A DNA stretch of 64,000 nt from an uncultured Burkholderiales bacterium (GTDB lineage: Bacteria; Pseudomonadota; Gammaproteobacteria; Burkholderiales; Burkholderiaceae_C): assembly GCA_903820745.1 (NCBI GenBank), contig CAIJIT010000055.1, positions 1-64,000 on the forward strand. The letters run 5' to 3'. Of this stretch, positions 26,463 through 36,377 are shown piece by piece. The position numbers were made by a program, and so were the translations under genes. Below the pieces are notes generated by a model. That model ran no database searches, was not told the DNA's origin, and saw only the letters and a program-made list of their open reading frames with translations. Position 1 is the stretch's first letter. Every line of letters starts with the position of its first letter.

Positions 26463-27645
26463 GGACCGATCGTATCAGCGCCGGGCTATGCGCCAGGTCC
26501 TGCGGGACCGAACAAGGCTGCTGCAGCAAGGCCAGATACAACTGCTGATAACGGTCGACCATCATCCCAAGCCCATGCTCGGCGAGTGCCCGGTCGCGTG
26601 AGTTGACCGCCAGGATGGCAGCAAATTCCGGCTCCATCAGCAGGCGCTGCAGCGCAGCCGCCAAGGCTTGAGAATCAGCTGCAGGCACCAGCAGGCCGGA
26701 CTGCCCGTCGATCAGCAAGCCCTCGACACCGGGCACCTTGGAGGCCACGCAAGCGCATCCCGCGGCCATGCCCTCGAGCAAGGCCAGGGGCATGCCTTCG
26801 TAATGGGTCGACAGCACGCAGATCTGCTGGCTGATCAGGCGTTGCGGCATCTCGCTGCAATGGCCTAAAAACCTGACCTGCTCCTGCAAGCCCAATCTGG
26901 CCACCTCAAGTTCTGCAGCACGACGGTAGGTGGACTTGCCGCCACCGGCCAGGTAAAGGACCGGCGTCAGGCCCCGAGACTTCAGCAAAGACAAGGCGCG
27001 GATCAGCGTCAGGTGATCCTTCTGGCGGGCAAAACGAGCCGACATCACCAGGCCCGGCTCGCGCTTGAAGAAATTTTGTTCCGAGGCAGCAGCAAATCTT
27101 GTCAATTCGATGCCGTTGGGAATCGTCAGGGTCAGACTCTCAGGCATGCCCAATTGCAGCAAACGCTGCCGTACCCCCTCGGACACCGCCACCAATTGAT
27201 CCGTTCGGCGGCTCAGCCAGCGCGACAGGCCGAGCTTCCAGAACGAGTAACGCTCGCGCGAGTTATGTTCGACCTGGATCAGCTTGGGCACCTTGGCCAG
27301 CAGTCCGGCCAGACGCCCGAGCAGATGCTCCGGAAAACCATGGGCGACCAGCAGATCGGGCCGCAGCTTGAGGCATAGCCGGTACAAGGCCCAGACCGTC
27401 ACCAACCGCGACCAACCGGGCAGCACAACAACTTGCAAGCCCCGGTCCCGCAGGGCCTCTACCTTGGCAGCATCCGTATTGCTTTTGCGCCGCAACACGA
27501 GCAAGGGTTTGACCCGCTGGCTGTTCAATTCAGCCAATGCCAGTTCGATCGCCACCTGGGTCGCGCCGGAAAATCCGCCAGTGACGAAGTGCAGCACCAA
27601 GCTGCGCTCGGGACTTGTCGAAATATTGAATTCGCCATCCATCAT
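26455..27645 (-). CDS. GT4-family glycosyltransferase
   Basis: This 396-residue GT-B enzyme has FVTGGFSGATQVAIELALAE near the N-terminus, VMSARFARQKDHLTLIRALS in the middle and the C-terminal donor-site motif STHYEGMPLALLEGMAAGCA, all typical of glycosyltransferases group 1. It is probably cytoplasmic, acting on a lipid-linked glycan. It forms a two-gene operon with the GT10 gene. An AT-rich gap with a hairpin separates it from the GT9 gene. Confidence 0.88.
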   Translation of the reverse strand: MMDGEFNISTSPERSLVLHFVTGGFSGATQVAIELALAELNSQRVKPLLVLRRKSNTDAAKVEALRDRGLQVVVLPGWSRLVTVWALYRLCLKLRPDLLVAHGFPEHLLGRLAGLLAKVPKLIQVEHNSRERYSFWKLGLSRWLSRRTDQLVAVSEGVRQRLLQLGMPESLTLTIPNGIELTRFAAASEQNFFKREPGLVMSARFARQKDHLTLIRALSLLKSRGLTPVLYLAGGGKSTYRRAAELEVARLGLQEQVRFLGHCSEMPQRLISQQICVLSTHYEGMPLALLEGMAAGCACVASKVPGVEGLLIDGQSGLLVPAADSQALAAALQRLLMEPEFAAILAVNSRDRALAEHGLGMMVDRYQQLYLALLQQPCSVPQDLAHSPALIRSVHG

Positions 27646-27667
27646 GGCGCGCAGTATATAAACTACC

Positions 27668-27688
27668 GAAACAATTTAGAATTGTTTC
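27668..27688. terminator. Hairpin in AT-rich gap between GT9 and GT4 genes
   Basis: GAAACAATT-TAG-AATTGTTTC is a perfect 9-bp inverted repeat with a 3-nt loop, in an unusually AT-rich 87-nt gap (27646-27732) that also has two near-copies of AATAAATTTTTA. It could end the GT9 transcript or bind a regulator. The AT-rich loop stem makes it a weak terminator. Confidence 0.4.
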
Positions 27689-27732
27689 AGCAATAAATTT
27701 TTACCAAATAAATTTTTAAGCGATGGAACCGG

Positions 27733-28719
27733 TCAAACCGCTTGGCCGGCCAATTTTTTTTTCACCGCAGCCAGCACGCTGGCGAGGTCGGGCCAGCTTT
27801 GCCCGGGGCCCTGGACAAAATCGACCGCGGCACCCCAAGGCAACCATTGCCCGGCTTGGGTCGGTCCCAACAGGCTAAGGAGCGGCGCACCGGCTGCCGC
27901 AGCCAGATGGGCCGGGCCGGTGTCGTTGGCAATCACCAGCGCCGCACGCTTGAGCAGGGCCGCATAAGTCGGCAGGTCCAGCCCCGTCAACTGGTAGGCG
28001 CCAGGATATTCGGTCCGGGCCGCCGCTTCCTCGCCAGGGCCTGGGCAGATCACCAGGACATGGCCCTGGGCAAGCAAATGCCGGCTGAGCTCGGCAAACC
28101 CGGGCCATTTCTTGTCCTGCTTGTCGACCAGACCCGCGGCAAATGGAACGATGCAGATGAATCCCGCGGCGATACCCTGGTCGCTCAACAATTGATCGGC
28201 CCTGGCTTGGCTGATCGAAGGCAGCTTCAGGTCAATCTCGACGGGAGGCTGTTGCGCGCCGTTGATGAACGCCCTGGCCAGATCCCAGAAACCCTCGAGC
28301 GCATGCAATCGGTTCGAAGATGGCAGTTGACGGTTCAACAGCAATGAGCGTCCATCACGGGCAAAGCCGGCCGGCTTCAAGCCGGCACGCCAGGATTCAA
28401 AGGCGCTGGAGAAGGAGTTCGGCATCAGCAAGATATTGGCCCGGGCCTGGAACCCGGGATCGCTGCGCTGGCAGTCCTTTTTCAATTGCCTCAGTTGACC
28501 GACGCGTTCACCGAAGCTGCCGGCACGCACCACGCAAGGCCATCCTTCACCTGCCAATAGAGACGCCGCCCAGCCCTTGCCGTAGAGCTGCAACTCGTAG
28601 CCATTCGCTTCGAGCAGACGCAAGGCAGGAACGCTGAGGATCACGTCGCCGACGTAATTGCACAAACGCACGATCAAGGGGCGGCTGGCATGGCCCGCGT
28701 TTGGCTGGTCTGTTGGCAT
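27733..28719 (-). CDS. GT9-family (heptosyltransferase-like) enzyme
   Basis: This 328-residue protein has the GT9 layout: PLIVRLCNYVGDVILSVPAL at the N-terminus, PFAAGLVDKQDKKWPGFAEL, then ALVIANDTGPAHLAAAAGAP and LLGPTQAGQWLPWG. Family members add heptose to LPS core. It is divergent from the DUF4254 gene, and the 85-nt gap must hold both promoters. DUF4254 proteins are often neighbours of such enzymes. Confidence 0.88.
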   Translation of the reverse strand: MPTDQPNAGHASRPLIVRLCNYVGDVILSVPALRLLEANGYELQLYGKGWAASLLAGEGWPCVVRAGSFGERVGQLRQLKKDCQRSDPGFQARANILLMPNSFSSAFESWRAGLKPAGFARDGRSLLLNRQLPSSNRLHALEGFWDLARAFINGAQQPPVEIDLKLPSISQARADQLLSDQGIAAGFICIVPFAAGLVDKQDKKWPGFAELSRHLLAQGHVLVICPGPGEEAAARTEYPGAYQLTGLDLPTYAALLKRAALVIANDTGPAHLAAAAGAPLLSLLGPTQAGQWLPWGAAVDFVQGPGQSWPDLASVLAAVKKKLAGQAV

Positions 28720-28804
28720 CGATCCTGGGTTTACCCGTTGTTGTAGGTGAAATCATCCGGATGTCGGATGAACGATAATTTCCGGCTATTGAACAGGTGA
28801 ACAG

Positions 28805-29467
28805 ATGATCATTCTAGACAAGCTCGGCGGCCAGGTCATGGCCTGGCATGACAGCTCGCTCGAAGTTGCAGGAGGGCCGCCGGTCGCGGCAGCGGCTACG
28901 GATCAATTCCCGGATCAACCGCTCTGGCATCGGATCGCATCGAATCACCATTTCAACAGCTCGCTCTGGACCGAGGAAGATCTGGCACGTCGGCTGAAAG
29001 TCAGCGACAGCGAAATCACTGCGAACAAGCGCGCGATCGACCGTTTCAATCAGGCGCGCAACGATGCCACTGAACGCATTGACGAGATCTTGCTGATTGA
29101 GCTGGGACTGGTCGAAATCGGTTCGGCCTCGACCGACACACCGGTCTCGAGGGTGGCCGCCGGCGCCAATTTGAACAGCGAAACTGCCGGCAGCATCATC
29201 GACCGGATGTCGATCATGGCCTTGAAGATCCACGCGATGCGGCAGCAGACGCTACGCCATGATGTCGAAGCCGGCCATGTTCAGAGCAGCCAGGTGAAGC
29301 TGCAGCGGCTGTTGCAACAGCGCGCCGATCTGGCCGATTGCCTGGATCGATTGATCAGCGATTGCCGCCAGGGCCTGGCCTACTTCAAGGTCTATCGCCA
29401 GTTCAAGATGTACAACGATCCGCTTTTCAATCCGGCCATGGTCGCCGAATCCAGGCAAGCCAGCTAG
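28805..29467 (+). CDS. DUF4254 protein
   Basis: This 220-residue helical, soluble protein has features of DUF4254: LWHRIASNHHFNSSLWTEED, IDRFNQARNDATERIDE and a conserved IIDRMSIMALKIHAMRQQ. Function is unknown, but these proteins recur in LPS and capsule clusters beside GT9 genes, as here. msbA starts 14 nt later and they probably share a transcript. Confidence 0.8.
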   Translation: MIILDKLGGQVMAWHDSSLEVAGGPPVAAAATDQFPDQPLWHRIASNHHFNSSLWTEEDLARRLKVSDSEITANKRAIDRFNQARNDATERIDEILLIELGLVEIGSASTDTPVSRVAAGANLNSETAGSIIDRMSIMALKIHAMRQQTLRHDVEAGHVQSSQVKLQRLLQQRADLADCLDRLISDCRQGLAYFKVYRQFKMYNDPLFNPAMVAESRQAS

Positions 29468-29481
29468 GCCGGGCCGAAGCG

Positions 29482-31212
29482 ATGCAGTCCATCGATTTCA
29501 AGCAGACCGCCAACCGGCTCGCAGGCTTCGTTCGCCCGCATCGCGGCGGATTGCTGCTGACCCTGCTCGCCTATCTGCTGACTGCAGCCACCGAGCCGAT
29601 GATCCCCAAGCTGATCCAGACAGTCTTCGGCCGGGGCTTTGCCCAGCATGCCTTCAGCATCTGGTGGGTGCCGGTCGCCTTGATCGGCTTGTTTGCGCTG
29701 CGCGGTCTGTTTGGTTTTCTGGGCCAGTACCTGTTCAACTGGACGCTCTCGCGCACCGTGATGGATTTCCGCGCTGCCCTGCTCGATGCCTTGTTGAAGG
29801 CCGACGCCCGCGTCTTTACCAGCCTGCAGCCGGGCACGGCGGTGACCAAGGTGATCAACGATCCACAGCAGATCATGACGCTGCTGGGCGGATCGGTCGT
29901 CAGCGTGCTGCGCGACGGCCTGCCCGCGTTGGCAATGCTGGCTTACCTGTTCTATCTGAACTGGCAACTGACGCTGCTGTCGCTGGTGACCACGCCGCTG
30001 ATGGCCTTTGTAGTCCGCAATATCAACCGGCGCATGCGGGTGATGGGCGGTCGCACTTATGACGCACAACTGCACCTGGTCAACAAGGTCGACGACGTCA
30101 CCCGCGCCTGGCGCGTCGTGCGCAGCTTCAATGCTGCCGAGTATGAACGGGCCAGCTTTGCTGCCTTGGCCTCTGAAGTCCAGCACAGCACGCTGAAAAC
30201 CTCGGCTGCCGGCGCCTTGACGCAGCCGCTGTCGCAACTGATTGCCAGTATTGGCCTGTCAGTGATCATCTGCCTAGCCCTGTTGCAGGCACGCGAGGCC
30301 CATACCGGAGTCGAAGACTTCGCGGCCTTCGTGACCGCGCTGTTGCTGCTGACTTCCAGGCTGCGCCACCTCAGCGATCTGGCGCAACCGATCACCAGTG
30401 CCATGGTGATCGCGCGCGGCTGCCTCGAACTGCTGGACATGCCCGCCGAGCAAGATCTGGGACAGCAAAGCCTGGATCAATGTCGCGGTGAGATCGAATT
30501 CGAAGCTGTCAAGCTGCGCTACCCGGGCGCCGAAACTGATGCCCTGAATGGACTGGGCTTGCGCTTCGAGGCCGGCCAGACCACCGCCTTGGTCGGCGCC
30601 TCGGGTGCGGGCAAGAGTTCCATCGTCCATCTATTGCTCGGGCTGGCCAGCCCCGACCAGGGCCACATCCGGCTCGATGGTGTCGACATCCAGCAGTTGA
30701 AAAAAGCCAGTTTGCGAAGCCAGTTTGCGGTGGTCTCGCAAGACATCGTGCTGTTCGACAGCTCGGTCGCCGACAACATCGCCTATGCCCAAGCACTTGA
30801 TGTGCAAAGGCTTGAGCAAGCGCTGCGCGGCGCCCATCTGTGGGACTTTGTCCAGGGACTTCCTCAGGGCGTCAACACCTTGATCGGCGCCAACGGCAGC
30901 AAATTCTCGGGTGGCCAGCGCCAACGCCTAGCGATTGCGCGGGCGCTCTACCGCGATGCGCCGATCTGGATTTTTGACGAAGCGACCTCGGCACTCGACA
31001 CCGAAAGCGAACGCGCGGTCCAGCAGGCCTTGGCGCAGTGGCAGGGCCGCAGGACGCTGATCGTGATCGCGCACCGCTTGTCGACCGTGCGCGATGCCGA
31101 CCGCATCCATGTCCTGGGTGCAGGCCGACTGCTGGAGAGCGGCGCGCATGCCGAACTGCTGGCAAGAGATGGTGCTTATGCCGCGATGGTGAAAGCGCAA
31201 AACGGCAATTGA
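29482..31212 (+). CDS. msbA: MsbA-type lipid A/LPS ABC flippase
   Basis: This 576-residue half-transporter has six membrane segments (residues about 20-320) followed by an ATPase domain with Walker A (GASGAGKSSIVHLLLGL), signature (KFSGGQRQRLAIARAL), Walker B (IWIFDEATSALDTESE) and the H-loop (IVIAHRLSTVRDAD). The ATG at 29482 is chosen because conservation begins there. The open frame extends upstream into DUF4254. The glycosyltransferase neighbourhood supports export of LPS core-lipid A over drug export. Confidence 0.9.
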   Translation: MQSIDFKQTANRLAGFVRPHRGGLLLTLLAYLLTAATEPMIPKLIQTVFGRGFAQHAFSIWWVPVALIGLFALRGLFGFLGQYLFNWTLSRTVMDFRAALLDALLKADARVFTSLQPGTAVTKVINDPQQIMTLLGGSVVSVLRDGLPALAMLAYLFYLNWQLTLLSLVTTPLMAFVVRNINRRMRVMGGRTYDAQLHLVNKVDDVTRAWRVVRSFNAAEYERASFAALASEVQHSTLKTSAAGALTQPLSQLIASIGLSVIICLALLQAREAHTGVEDFAAFVTALLLLTSRLRHLSDLAQPITSAMVIARGCLELLDMPAEQDLGQQSLDQCRGEIEFEAVKLRYPGAETDALNGLGLRFEAGQTTALVGASGAGKSSIVHLLLGLASPDQGHIRLDGVDIQQLKKASLRSQFAVVSQDIVLFDSSVADNIAYAQALDVQRLEQALRGAHLWDFVQGLPQGVNTLIGANGSKFSGGQRQRLAIARALYRDAPIWIFDEATSALDTESERAVQQALAQWQGRRTLIVIAHRLSTVRDADRIHVLGAGRLLESGAHAELLARDGAYAAMVKAQNGN

Positions 31213-31227
31213 CGAAAGCTGCGTCAC

Positions 31228-31500
31228 ATGCTGCGCCGCTCCTTGTTGATGCTGATCCTGGGCCGCCGGCTGGCCATGGCCGATCCGGCCAGGCTGGATC
31301 TGAATCAAGCCAACCGGGCGCAGCTGGAGTCGCTGCCCGGCATCGGTCCGGCTTTGGCCGAAAGGATGCTTGAAGCGCGCGAAAAGCAAGCCTTCAGCGA
31401 CTGGGCCGACCTGCTGCGCCGCGTCCAGGGCATAGGCCGCAGCAGCGCCCACAAATTCTCCGATCAGGGCCTGCGCATCAACGGTCAAGTCATGCCTTGA
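31228..31500 (+). CDS. ComEA-like helix-hairpin-helix protein
   Basis: This 90-residue protein has an N-terminal hydrophobic signal/anchor (LLMLILGRRLAMA) and a ComEA-type double helix-hairpin-helix: LDLNQANRAQLESLPGIGPA, then FSDWADLLRRVQGIGRSSAH. Such proteins bind DNA in the periplasm during uptake or have a structural role. There is no comEC nearby. Its 3' end overlaps the convergent patatin gene by 11 nt. Confidence 0.85.
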   Translation: MLRRSLLMLILGRRLAMADPARLDLNQANRAQLESLPGIGPALAERMLEAREKQAFSDWADLLRRVQGIGRSSAHKFSDQGLRINGQVMP

Positions 31501-32701
31501 CCGCAGCGCCCGCAACATCAGACCAGCCGAAAAATGCCAGCACATCGGTGCGCCGCGCCAAGGTATCGCTAACTCCCAATTGGATCAGCTCCCGGGTGTA
31601 TTCGGGTTCGAACAGCAAATAGCTGGTCAAGGCCGAGCCGCTGGCGCCATGCCCTTGTCCAGCCACACCGATGCTGCGCAGCATCGCACGCAAGGCCGGC
31701 GGCAAGCTGCCCTGATGTTCAGCCGCCAGATCATCAAGGCGCCGGCTCGGCGCGATCACCAGCACGTCGATCGGCCGCAGCGCCGTGCTTTCGTGCGCAT
31801 CGGGAGGCAATAGCGCCAGCGTCGCATTGATGCGCTGCAGCCGTTCGACATCGACCGCCAGCGCATCCAGGAAAATATTCGACAGGGCATGACCGGCGAT
31901 CTGCGCCATGCTGGGATGTCCGTCGATCAGCACAGCGCGTCGACCCAGTGGCTCATGCATGCGGCCGGCACCGATCACCAGCACACGTTTGGCACCGAGG
32001 TGGATGGCTGGAGAAATCGGTGCGCTCTGGCGCATCGAACCATCGCCGAACCACTCGGCCTGACCCTCCAGATCGAGCTTTTTTGCCGGAAAAATAAAGG
32101 GAATCGCCGACGAGGCCAGCAGATGTTCGACCGAAATCGGTGCCTGCACCGCCAACCGCTGGGAGCGCATCCAGGGCTTGAGCGTCAGCCCGCTTTGATA
32201 AAAGGTGACATGCTGGCCCGAACTGTAGCTGGAGCCGCTGATGGCCAGAGCCTGCAGATGGCCCTGGCTGAGCATCGCCTCGAGCCGCTCAAGCCGTACC
32301 ATGCGCCGCAACAGATCGCCCAGCGGCGCGTTGTCGAGCAGGCTGTTGGGCTGCGTGCGACGCCAGCGCGCCAGCGCCCAACCGAGGCTCATCATCGTCA
32401 ACCAGCGCGCTCCGGTGCGGATGAGCCCCAGCGAGTCGGCACGGTAGACCTGGTGCACATGAATGTTTTCCCAGACCTGTACCAGGCCGTCGACCGCTGC
32501 ATCGAAGTCATCGGCCTGGCAAGCCAGCATGGCGGCGTTGATCGCTCCGGCTGAAGTGCCGGCGATGACCGGAAACGGATTGCCTTCGGTGATGCCGGCA
32601 GCGCGGCGGATCTGCGCCAGCGCCGCGAGCACACCGACCTGGTAGGCGGCGCGTGCCCCGCCACCGGTGAGGATCAATCCGGTGCTGGTCGCTGCTTGCA
32701 T
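31490..32701 (-). CDS. Patatin-like phospholipase
   Basis: This roughly 403-residue protein starts at 32701 (MQAATSTGLIL). It has the glycine-rich oxyanion loop LTGGGARAAYQVGVLAAL, the nucleophile elbow VIAGTSAGAINAAML (Ser in GxSxG) and the catalytic Asp in WFGDGSMRQSAPIS. These form the Ser-Asp dyad of patatins, which hydrolyse acyl-lipids. There is no signal peptide. It starts 16 nt after the dnaE stop and is probably co-transcribed with it. The frame extends upstream within dnaE, but that part is not conserved. Confidence 0.9.
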   Translation of the reverse strand: MQAATSTGLILTGGGARAAYQVGVLAALAQIRRAAGITEGNPFPVIAGTSAGAINAAMLACQADDFDAAVDGLVQVWENIHVHQVYRADSLGLIRTGARWLTMMSLGWALARWRRTQPNSLLDNAPLGDLLRRMVRLERLEAMLSQGHLQALAISGSSYSSGQHVTFYQSGLTLKPWMRSQRLAVQAPISVEHLLASSAIPFIFPAKKLDLEGQAEWFGDGSMRQSAPISPAIHLGAKRVLVIGAGRMHEPLGRRAVLIDGHPSMAQIAGHALSNIFLDALAVDVERLQRINATLALLPPDAHESTALRPIDVLVIAPSRRLDDLAAEHQGSLPPALRAMLRSIGVAGQGHGASGSALTSYLLFEPEYTRELIQLGVSDTLARRTDVLAFFGWSDVAGAAVKA

Positions 32702-32717
32702 CAGGTGGTCAGGCGCA

Positions 32718-35700
32718 TCAGTCGTAAATGATCCGCGCCTGATCCTGGCCCGCCGCGGCCGTCTGGCCGAGCAGCGCCAAGGCCTCGTCGCTGGGCCAGA
32801 AGCGACTTTCTTCGCCCAGGTCGAGCTTGAATTCAGCCGACTCGCCAAGCAGCCGATGGTGGGTCTGCACGGTCAGACCCTGGGCAATCAGACCCTGTTC
32901 GGTCTGCAATTGGCGCGCCGGCCAGGCTTTGAGCAACTGCTGCAGGGCCGGCAGTTGCTGCTGCACCGGCAGCAGGAAATATTTACCGAATCTGGCTCTG
33001 GCGCCGGCAAGGTTCCAGACCGCCTGCACATTGAGCCTGAATCCGCCCGAGAAGCGGTCTGCCTGCACCTTGCCCTGGATGATCAGCAACTCGTCATCAA
33101 CCAGCAACTCCTTGTGCGCGTTGAGCATTTCCTCATTGGCCACTGACTCGATCAGGTCAGACTTGTCATCAAGCTTGAAAATCGCCACGCGCCCGCGCTG
33201 GCCATTGACGATGCGCAGATCGCTGACGATACCGGCCACCAGCACCGGCTCGCGACTGTCGCCGAGATCGGCGATCTGGCGCCTCACCATACGGCGGACT
33301 TCGTCTCCACTTTGATCGAACAAATGGCCGCTGAGGTAATAGCCGATCGCTGTTTTCTCCAGCGTCAAGCGCTCCTTGATGCTCCAGGCCGGAGCTTCAA
33401 CCAGATCGGGTTCGGCAGTGGACGAGGCATGAGAGTCGCCGAAGTCGAACAGTCCACCTTGATCGGCATTGGCTTCCTGAGTTTCCGCATGAGCATAGCC
33501 ACGCGCCACGCTGGCGAGCAGGCTGGCACGGTCCGCATGCAGGGCGTCGAAGGCGCCTGCCTTGATCAAGGCCTCGACTGCGCGCTTGTTGACTGCGCGA
33601 CGGTCAACCCGGCGGCAAAAATCGAAGAAGCTCTTGAAGTCGCCGCACTCCTTGCCTTGCGGACCGTTGCCGCGGCCTTCGCGCGCCGCCTTGATCGCCT
33701 CGATCGCGCCCTGCCCCGTGCCCTTGATGGCACCGAGCCCATAGTTGATCAGTTTCTTGCTCAAGGGCTCGAAACGGTATTCGCCCAGGTTGACATTGGG
33801 TGGCTGAAAGTCGATGCCAAACAACTTGGCGTCGTTCAGCAGCACCTTCAGCTTGTCGGTGTCGTCCATCTCGATGCTCATATTGGCAGCGAAGAACTCG
33901 GCGGTGAAATGAACCTTCAGCCAGGCGGTGTGATAGGCCAGCAAGGAATAGGCCGCCGCATGGCTCTTGTTGAAGCCATAGCCGGCAAACTTCTCCATCA
34001 AGTCAAAGACTTCGTCGGCCTTGGTTTCGGTCAAACCCTTCTCGGCCGCACCTTTGCGGAAGATGCTGCGGTGTTCGGCCATCTCCTCGGCTTTTTTCTT
34101 GCCCATCGCGCGACGCAGCATGTCGGCGCCGCCGAGCGAATAGCCGCCCAGTACCTGCGCGGTCTGCATCACCTGTTCCTGATAGACCATGATGCCGTAG
34201 GTTTCGGCCAGCACCGCTTCGGTCAATGGGTGCGGATACTCGATCGGCTCGCGCCCGTGCTTGCGCGCCACGAAGGTCGGGATCAGGTCCATCGGCCCCG
34301 GCCGGTAGAGGGCATTCAGCGCGATCAAATCTTCCAGCCGCGAAGGCTTGGCGTCACGCAACATGCCCTGCATGCCGCGCGATTCAAACTGGAACACGCT
34401 CTCTGTCAAGCCGTCGGAAAACAGCTTGTAGACCCGTTTGTCATCGAGCGGAATGGTCTCGAAGGAAAAGTCCTTTTGCTCGGGATAGCGCGCCTGGATG
34501 AAGTTCTTGGCCAGTTCCAGAATCGTCAGCGTGGCCAGGCCCAGAAAGTCGAACTTGACCAGGCCGATCGCTTCGACATCGTCCTTGTCAAACTGACTGA
34601 CCGCACTGGTCGAGCCGGGCTGCTGGTATTGCGGGCAGAAATCGGTAATCTTGCCTGGCGCGATCAGCACGCCCCCGGCATGCATGCCGATATTGCGCAC
34701 CATGCCTTCAACGCGAGCGGCCAGCTTCAGCAACTCGGCCACATCTTCCTCGGCCTTTTCGCGCTCCTCCAGTTCGGGTGCTTCCTTGCGGGCGTAGATG
34801 ACGCTGTTGTCGGGCTCGTCCGGCACGCGGGCCAGCGTCACTGTCTTGCCTGGAGGCGCCGGGATCAGCTTGGCGATGCTGTCGACCTGACCATAGCCCA
34901 TGCCGAGCACGCGTCCGATGTCGCGCAACGCCGCCTTGGCCGCCATGGTGCCGAAGGTGGCGATCTGGCTGACCGCATGGCGGCCGTACTTGTCCTTGAC
35001 ATAGTCGATCACCCGCTCGCGGTTGCCCTGGCAAAAGTCGATGTCGAAGTCGGGCATCGAGACCCGCTCGGGGTTGAGGAAACGCTCGAACAGCAGCTTG
35101 TACTTGAGCGGATCAAGGTCGGTGATCTTCAACACATAAGCGACCAGCGAGCCCGCGCCTGAACCCCGGCCCGGGCCGACCGGACAGCCATTGTTCTTGG
35201 CCCACAAGATGAAATCCGAAACGATCAAGAAATAGCCAGGAAAACCCATCTTCACGATTGTCTCGAGCTCGAATTCGAGCCGCTCGAGGTAACGCGGCAG
35301 TTGCGCCTCGCGCACAGCCGGATCGGGATAGAGCAGCACCATTCTTTCGTTCAAGCCCTCATGCGAGGCGTAACGGAAGTAGGCCTCGGGCGTCATCTGC
35401 ACGCCATTGACCAACGGTGTCGGGAAGTCAGGCAGGCGCGGCTTGCCCAGCAGCAGCGTCAGGCTGCAGCGTCGCGCGATCTCGACCGAGTTGGCCAAGG
35501 CAGAAGGGATGTCGGCAAACAAGGCCTCCATCTGCGCTTGAGCGAGAAAATGTTGGCCCGGCAGGAAACGCTTGATGCGCTTCGGGTTGGTCAGCGTTTC
35601 ACCCTCGGCCACGCAAACGCGCGCTTCATGCGCCTCGAAGTCATCCTCGGCCAGGAACTGCACCGGGTGGGTGGCCACAATCGGCAGGCCCAGTTCAGCA

Positions 35701-36257
35701 GCAAAGGGCACGCTGGCCTGAACCAGGGCTTCCTGTCCGGGAAGCCCGGCGCGTTGCAACTCGATGTAAAAGCGCTGCGGAAATGCTTTGATGAAGCGCG
35801 CGGCCCAATCCAGCGCGCGCGGCTTGTCGCCGGCCAGCAAGGCCTGACCCAGGCCACCGAACTGGGCCCCCGACAGGCAGATCAACCCCTCGCCGAGTTC
35901 CTGCAACCAGTCCCATTTCAGGCAGGCCTGGTTGCGCTGCACATTGCGGATCCAGGCGCGCGACAACAATTCGCACAGATTCAAATAGCCCTGATTGTTC
36001 TGCACCAGCAGCAACAGCCTGCTGGGCTGTTTGTCGCTGCCCTCGGGTTCGAGCCAGCAGTCGGCGCCGAGCAGTGGCTTGACACCTTTCTTGCGCGCTG
36101 CGCTGTAGAACTTGATGCCGCCGAACAGGTTGGCCAGGTCAGTGATCGCCAGCGCGACTTGCCCGTCCGCTGCAGCGGCCTGGGCCAGGTCGTCGATTCT
36201 CAAAGTGCCGTCGACGACGGAAAATTCGGTGTGGGTGCGCAGATGTACAAAAGCCAT
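32718..36257 (-). CDS. dnaE: DNA polymerase III alpha subunit
   Basis: This 1179-residue replicative polymerase carries an N-terminal PHP domain (FVHLRTHTEFSVVDGTLR), the catalytic palm with PDFDIDFCQGNRERVI and GPGRGSGAGSLVAYVL, the finger region (GYGFNKSHAAAYSLLAYHTA), a tandem HhH region and a C-terminal OB fold. The start at 36257 (MAFVHLRTHT) follows the family, and the frame can be read 11 codons further upstream. The gene is divergent from the cyclophilin gene. Confidence 0.98.
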   Translation of the reverse strand: MAFVHLRTHTEFSVVDGTLRIDDLAQAAAADGQVALAITDLANLFGGIKFYSAARKKGVKPLLGADCWLEPEGSDKQPSRLLLLVQNNQGYLNLCELLSRAWIRNVQRNQACLKWDWLQELGEGLICLSGAQFGGLGQALLAGDKPRALDWAARFIKAFPQRFYIELQRAGLPGQEALVQASVPFAAELGLPIVATHPVQFLAEDDFEAHEARVCVAEGETLTNPKRIKRFLPGQHFLAQAQMEALFADIPSALANSVEIARRCSLTLLLGKPRLPDFPTPLVNGVQMTPEAYFRYASHEGLNERMVLLYPDPAVREAQLPRYLERLEFELETIVKMGFPGYFLIVSDFILWAKNNGCPVGPGRGSGAGSLVAYVLKITDLDPLKYKLLFERFLNPERVSMPDFDIDFCQGNRERVIDYVKDKYGRHAVSQIATFGTMAAKAALRDIGRVLGMGYGQVDSIAKLIPAPPGKTVTLARVPDEPDNSVIYARKEAPELEEREKAEEDVAELLKLAARVEGMVRNIGMHAGGVLIAPGKITDFCPQYQQPGSTSAVSQFDKDDVEAIGLVKFDFLGLATLTILELAKNFIQARYPEQKDFSFETIPLDDKRVYKLFSDGLTESVFQFESRGMQGMLRDAKPSRLEDLIALNALYRPGPMDLIPTFVARKHGREPIEYPHPLTEAVLAETYGIMVYQEQVMQTAQVLGGYSLGGADMLRRAMGKKKAEEMAEHRSIFRKGAAEKGLTETKADEVFDLMEKFAGYGFNKSHAAAYSLLAYHTAWLKVHFTAEFFAANMSIEMDDTDKLKVLLNDAKLFGIDFQPPNVNLGEYRFEPLSKKLINYGLGAIKGTGQGAIEAIKAAREGRGNGPQGKECGDFKSFFDFCRRVDRRAVNKRAVEALIKAGAFDALHADRASLLASVARGYAHAETQEANADQGGLFDFGDSHASSTAEPDLVEAPAWSIKERLTLEKTAIGYYLSGHLFDQSGDEVRRMVRRQIADLGDSREPVLVAGIVSDLRIVNGQRGRVAIFKLDDKSDLIESVANEEMLNAHKELLVDDELLIIQGKVQADRFSGGFRLNVQAVWNLAGARARFGKYFLLPVQQQLPALQQLLKAWPARQLQTEQGLIAQGLTVQTHHRLLGESAEFKLDLGEESRFWPSDEALALLGQTAAAGQDQARIIYD

Positions 36258-36377
36258 GGCCGATTGTAGGCAGCGACTGAGCCGGGACAATTTTTGCCTG
36301 GCCGCGCTGCAAGTCAGGCGGCGGGAAGAATGAGTTCGGCTTTGCCAGGCCGTTGATTGAGACTATGCTGGCGACCC

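Noticed and set aside
24837-26606. Long plus-strand open frame of 589 codons
   Set aside because: It crosses the glycosyltransferase gene 24661-25479 in another frame and then lies antisense to the GT10 and GT4 genes; low-complexity composition from GC-rich codon bias and no family motif.
33312-35162. Plus-strand open frame of 616 codons
   Set aside because: Antisense shadow of dnaE; repetitive Gln/Ala/Arg composition and no recognisable domain.
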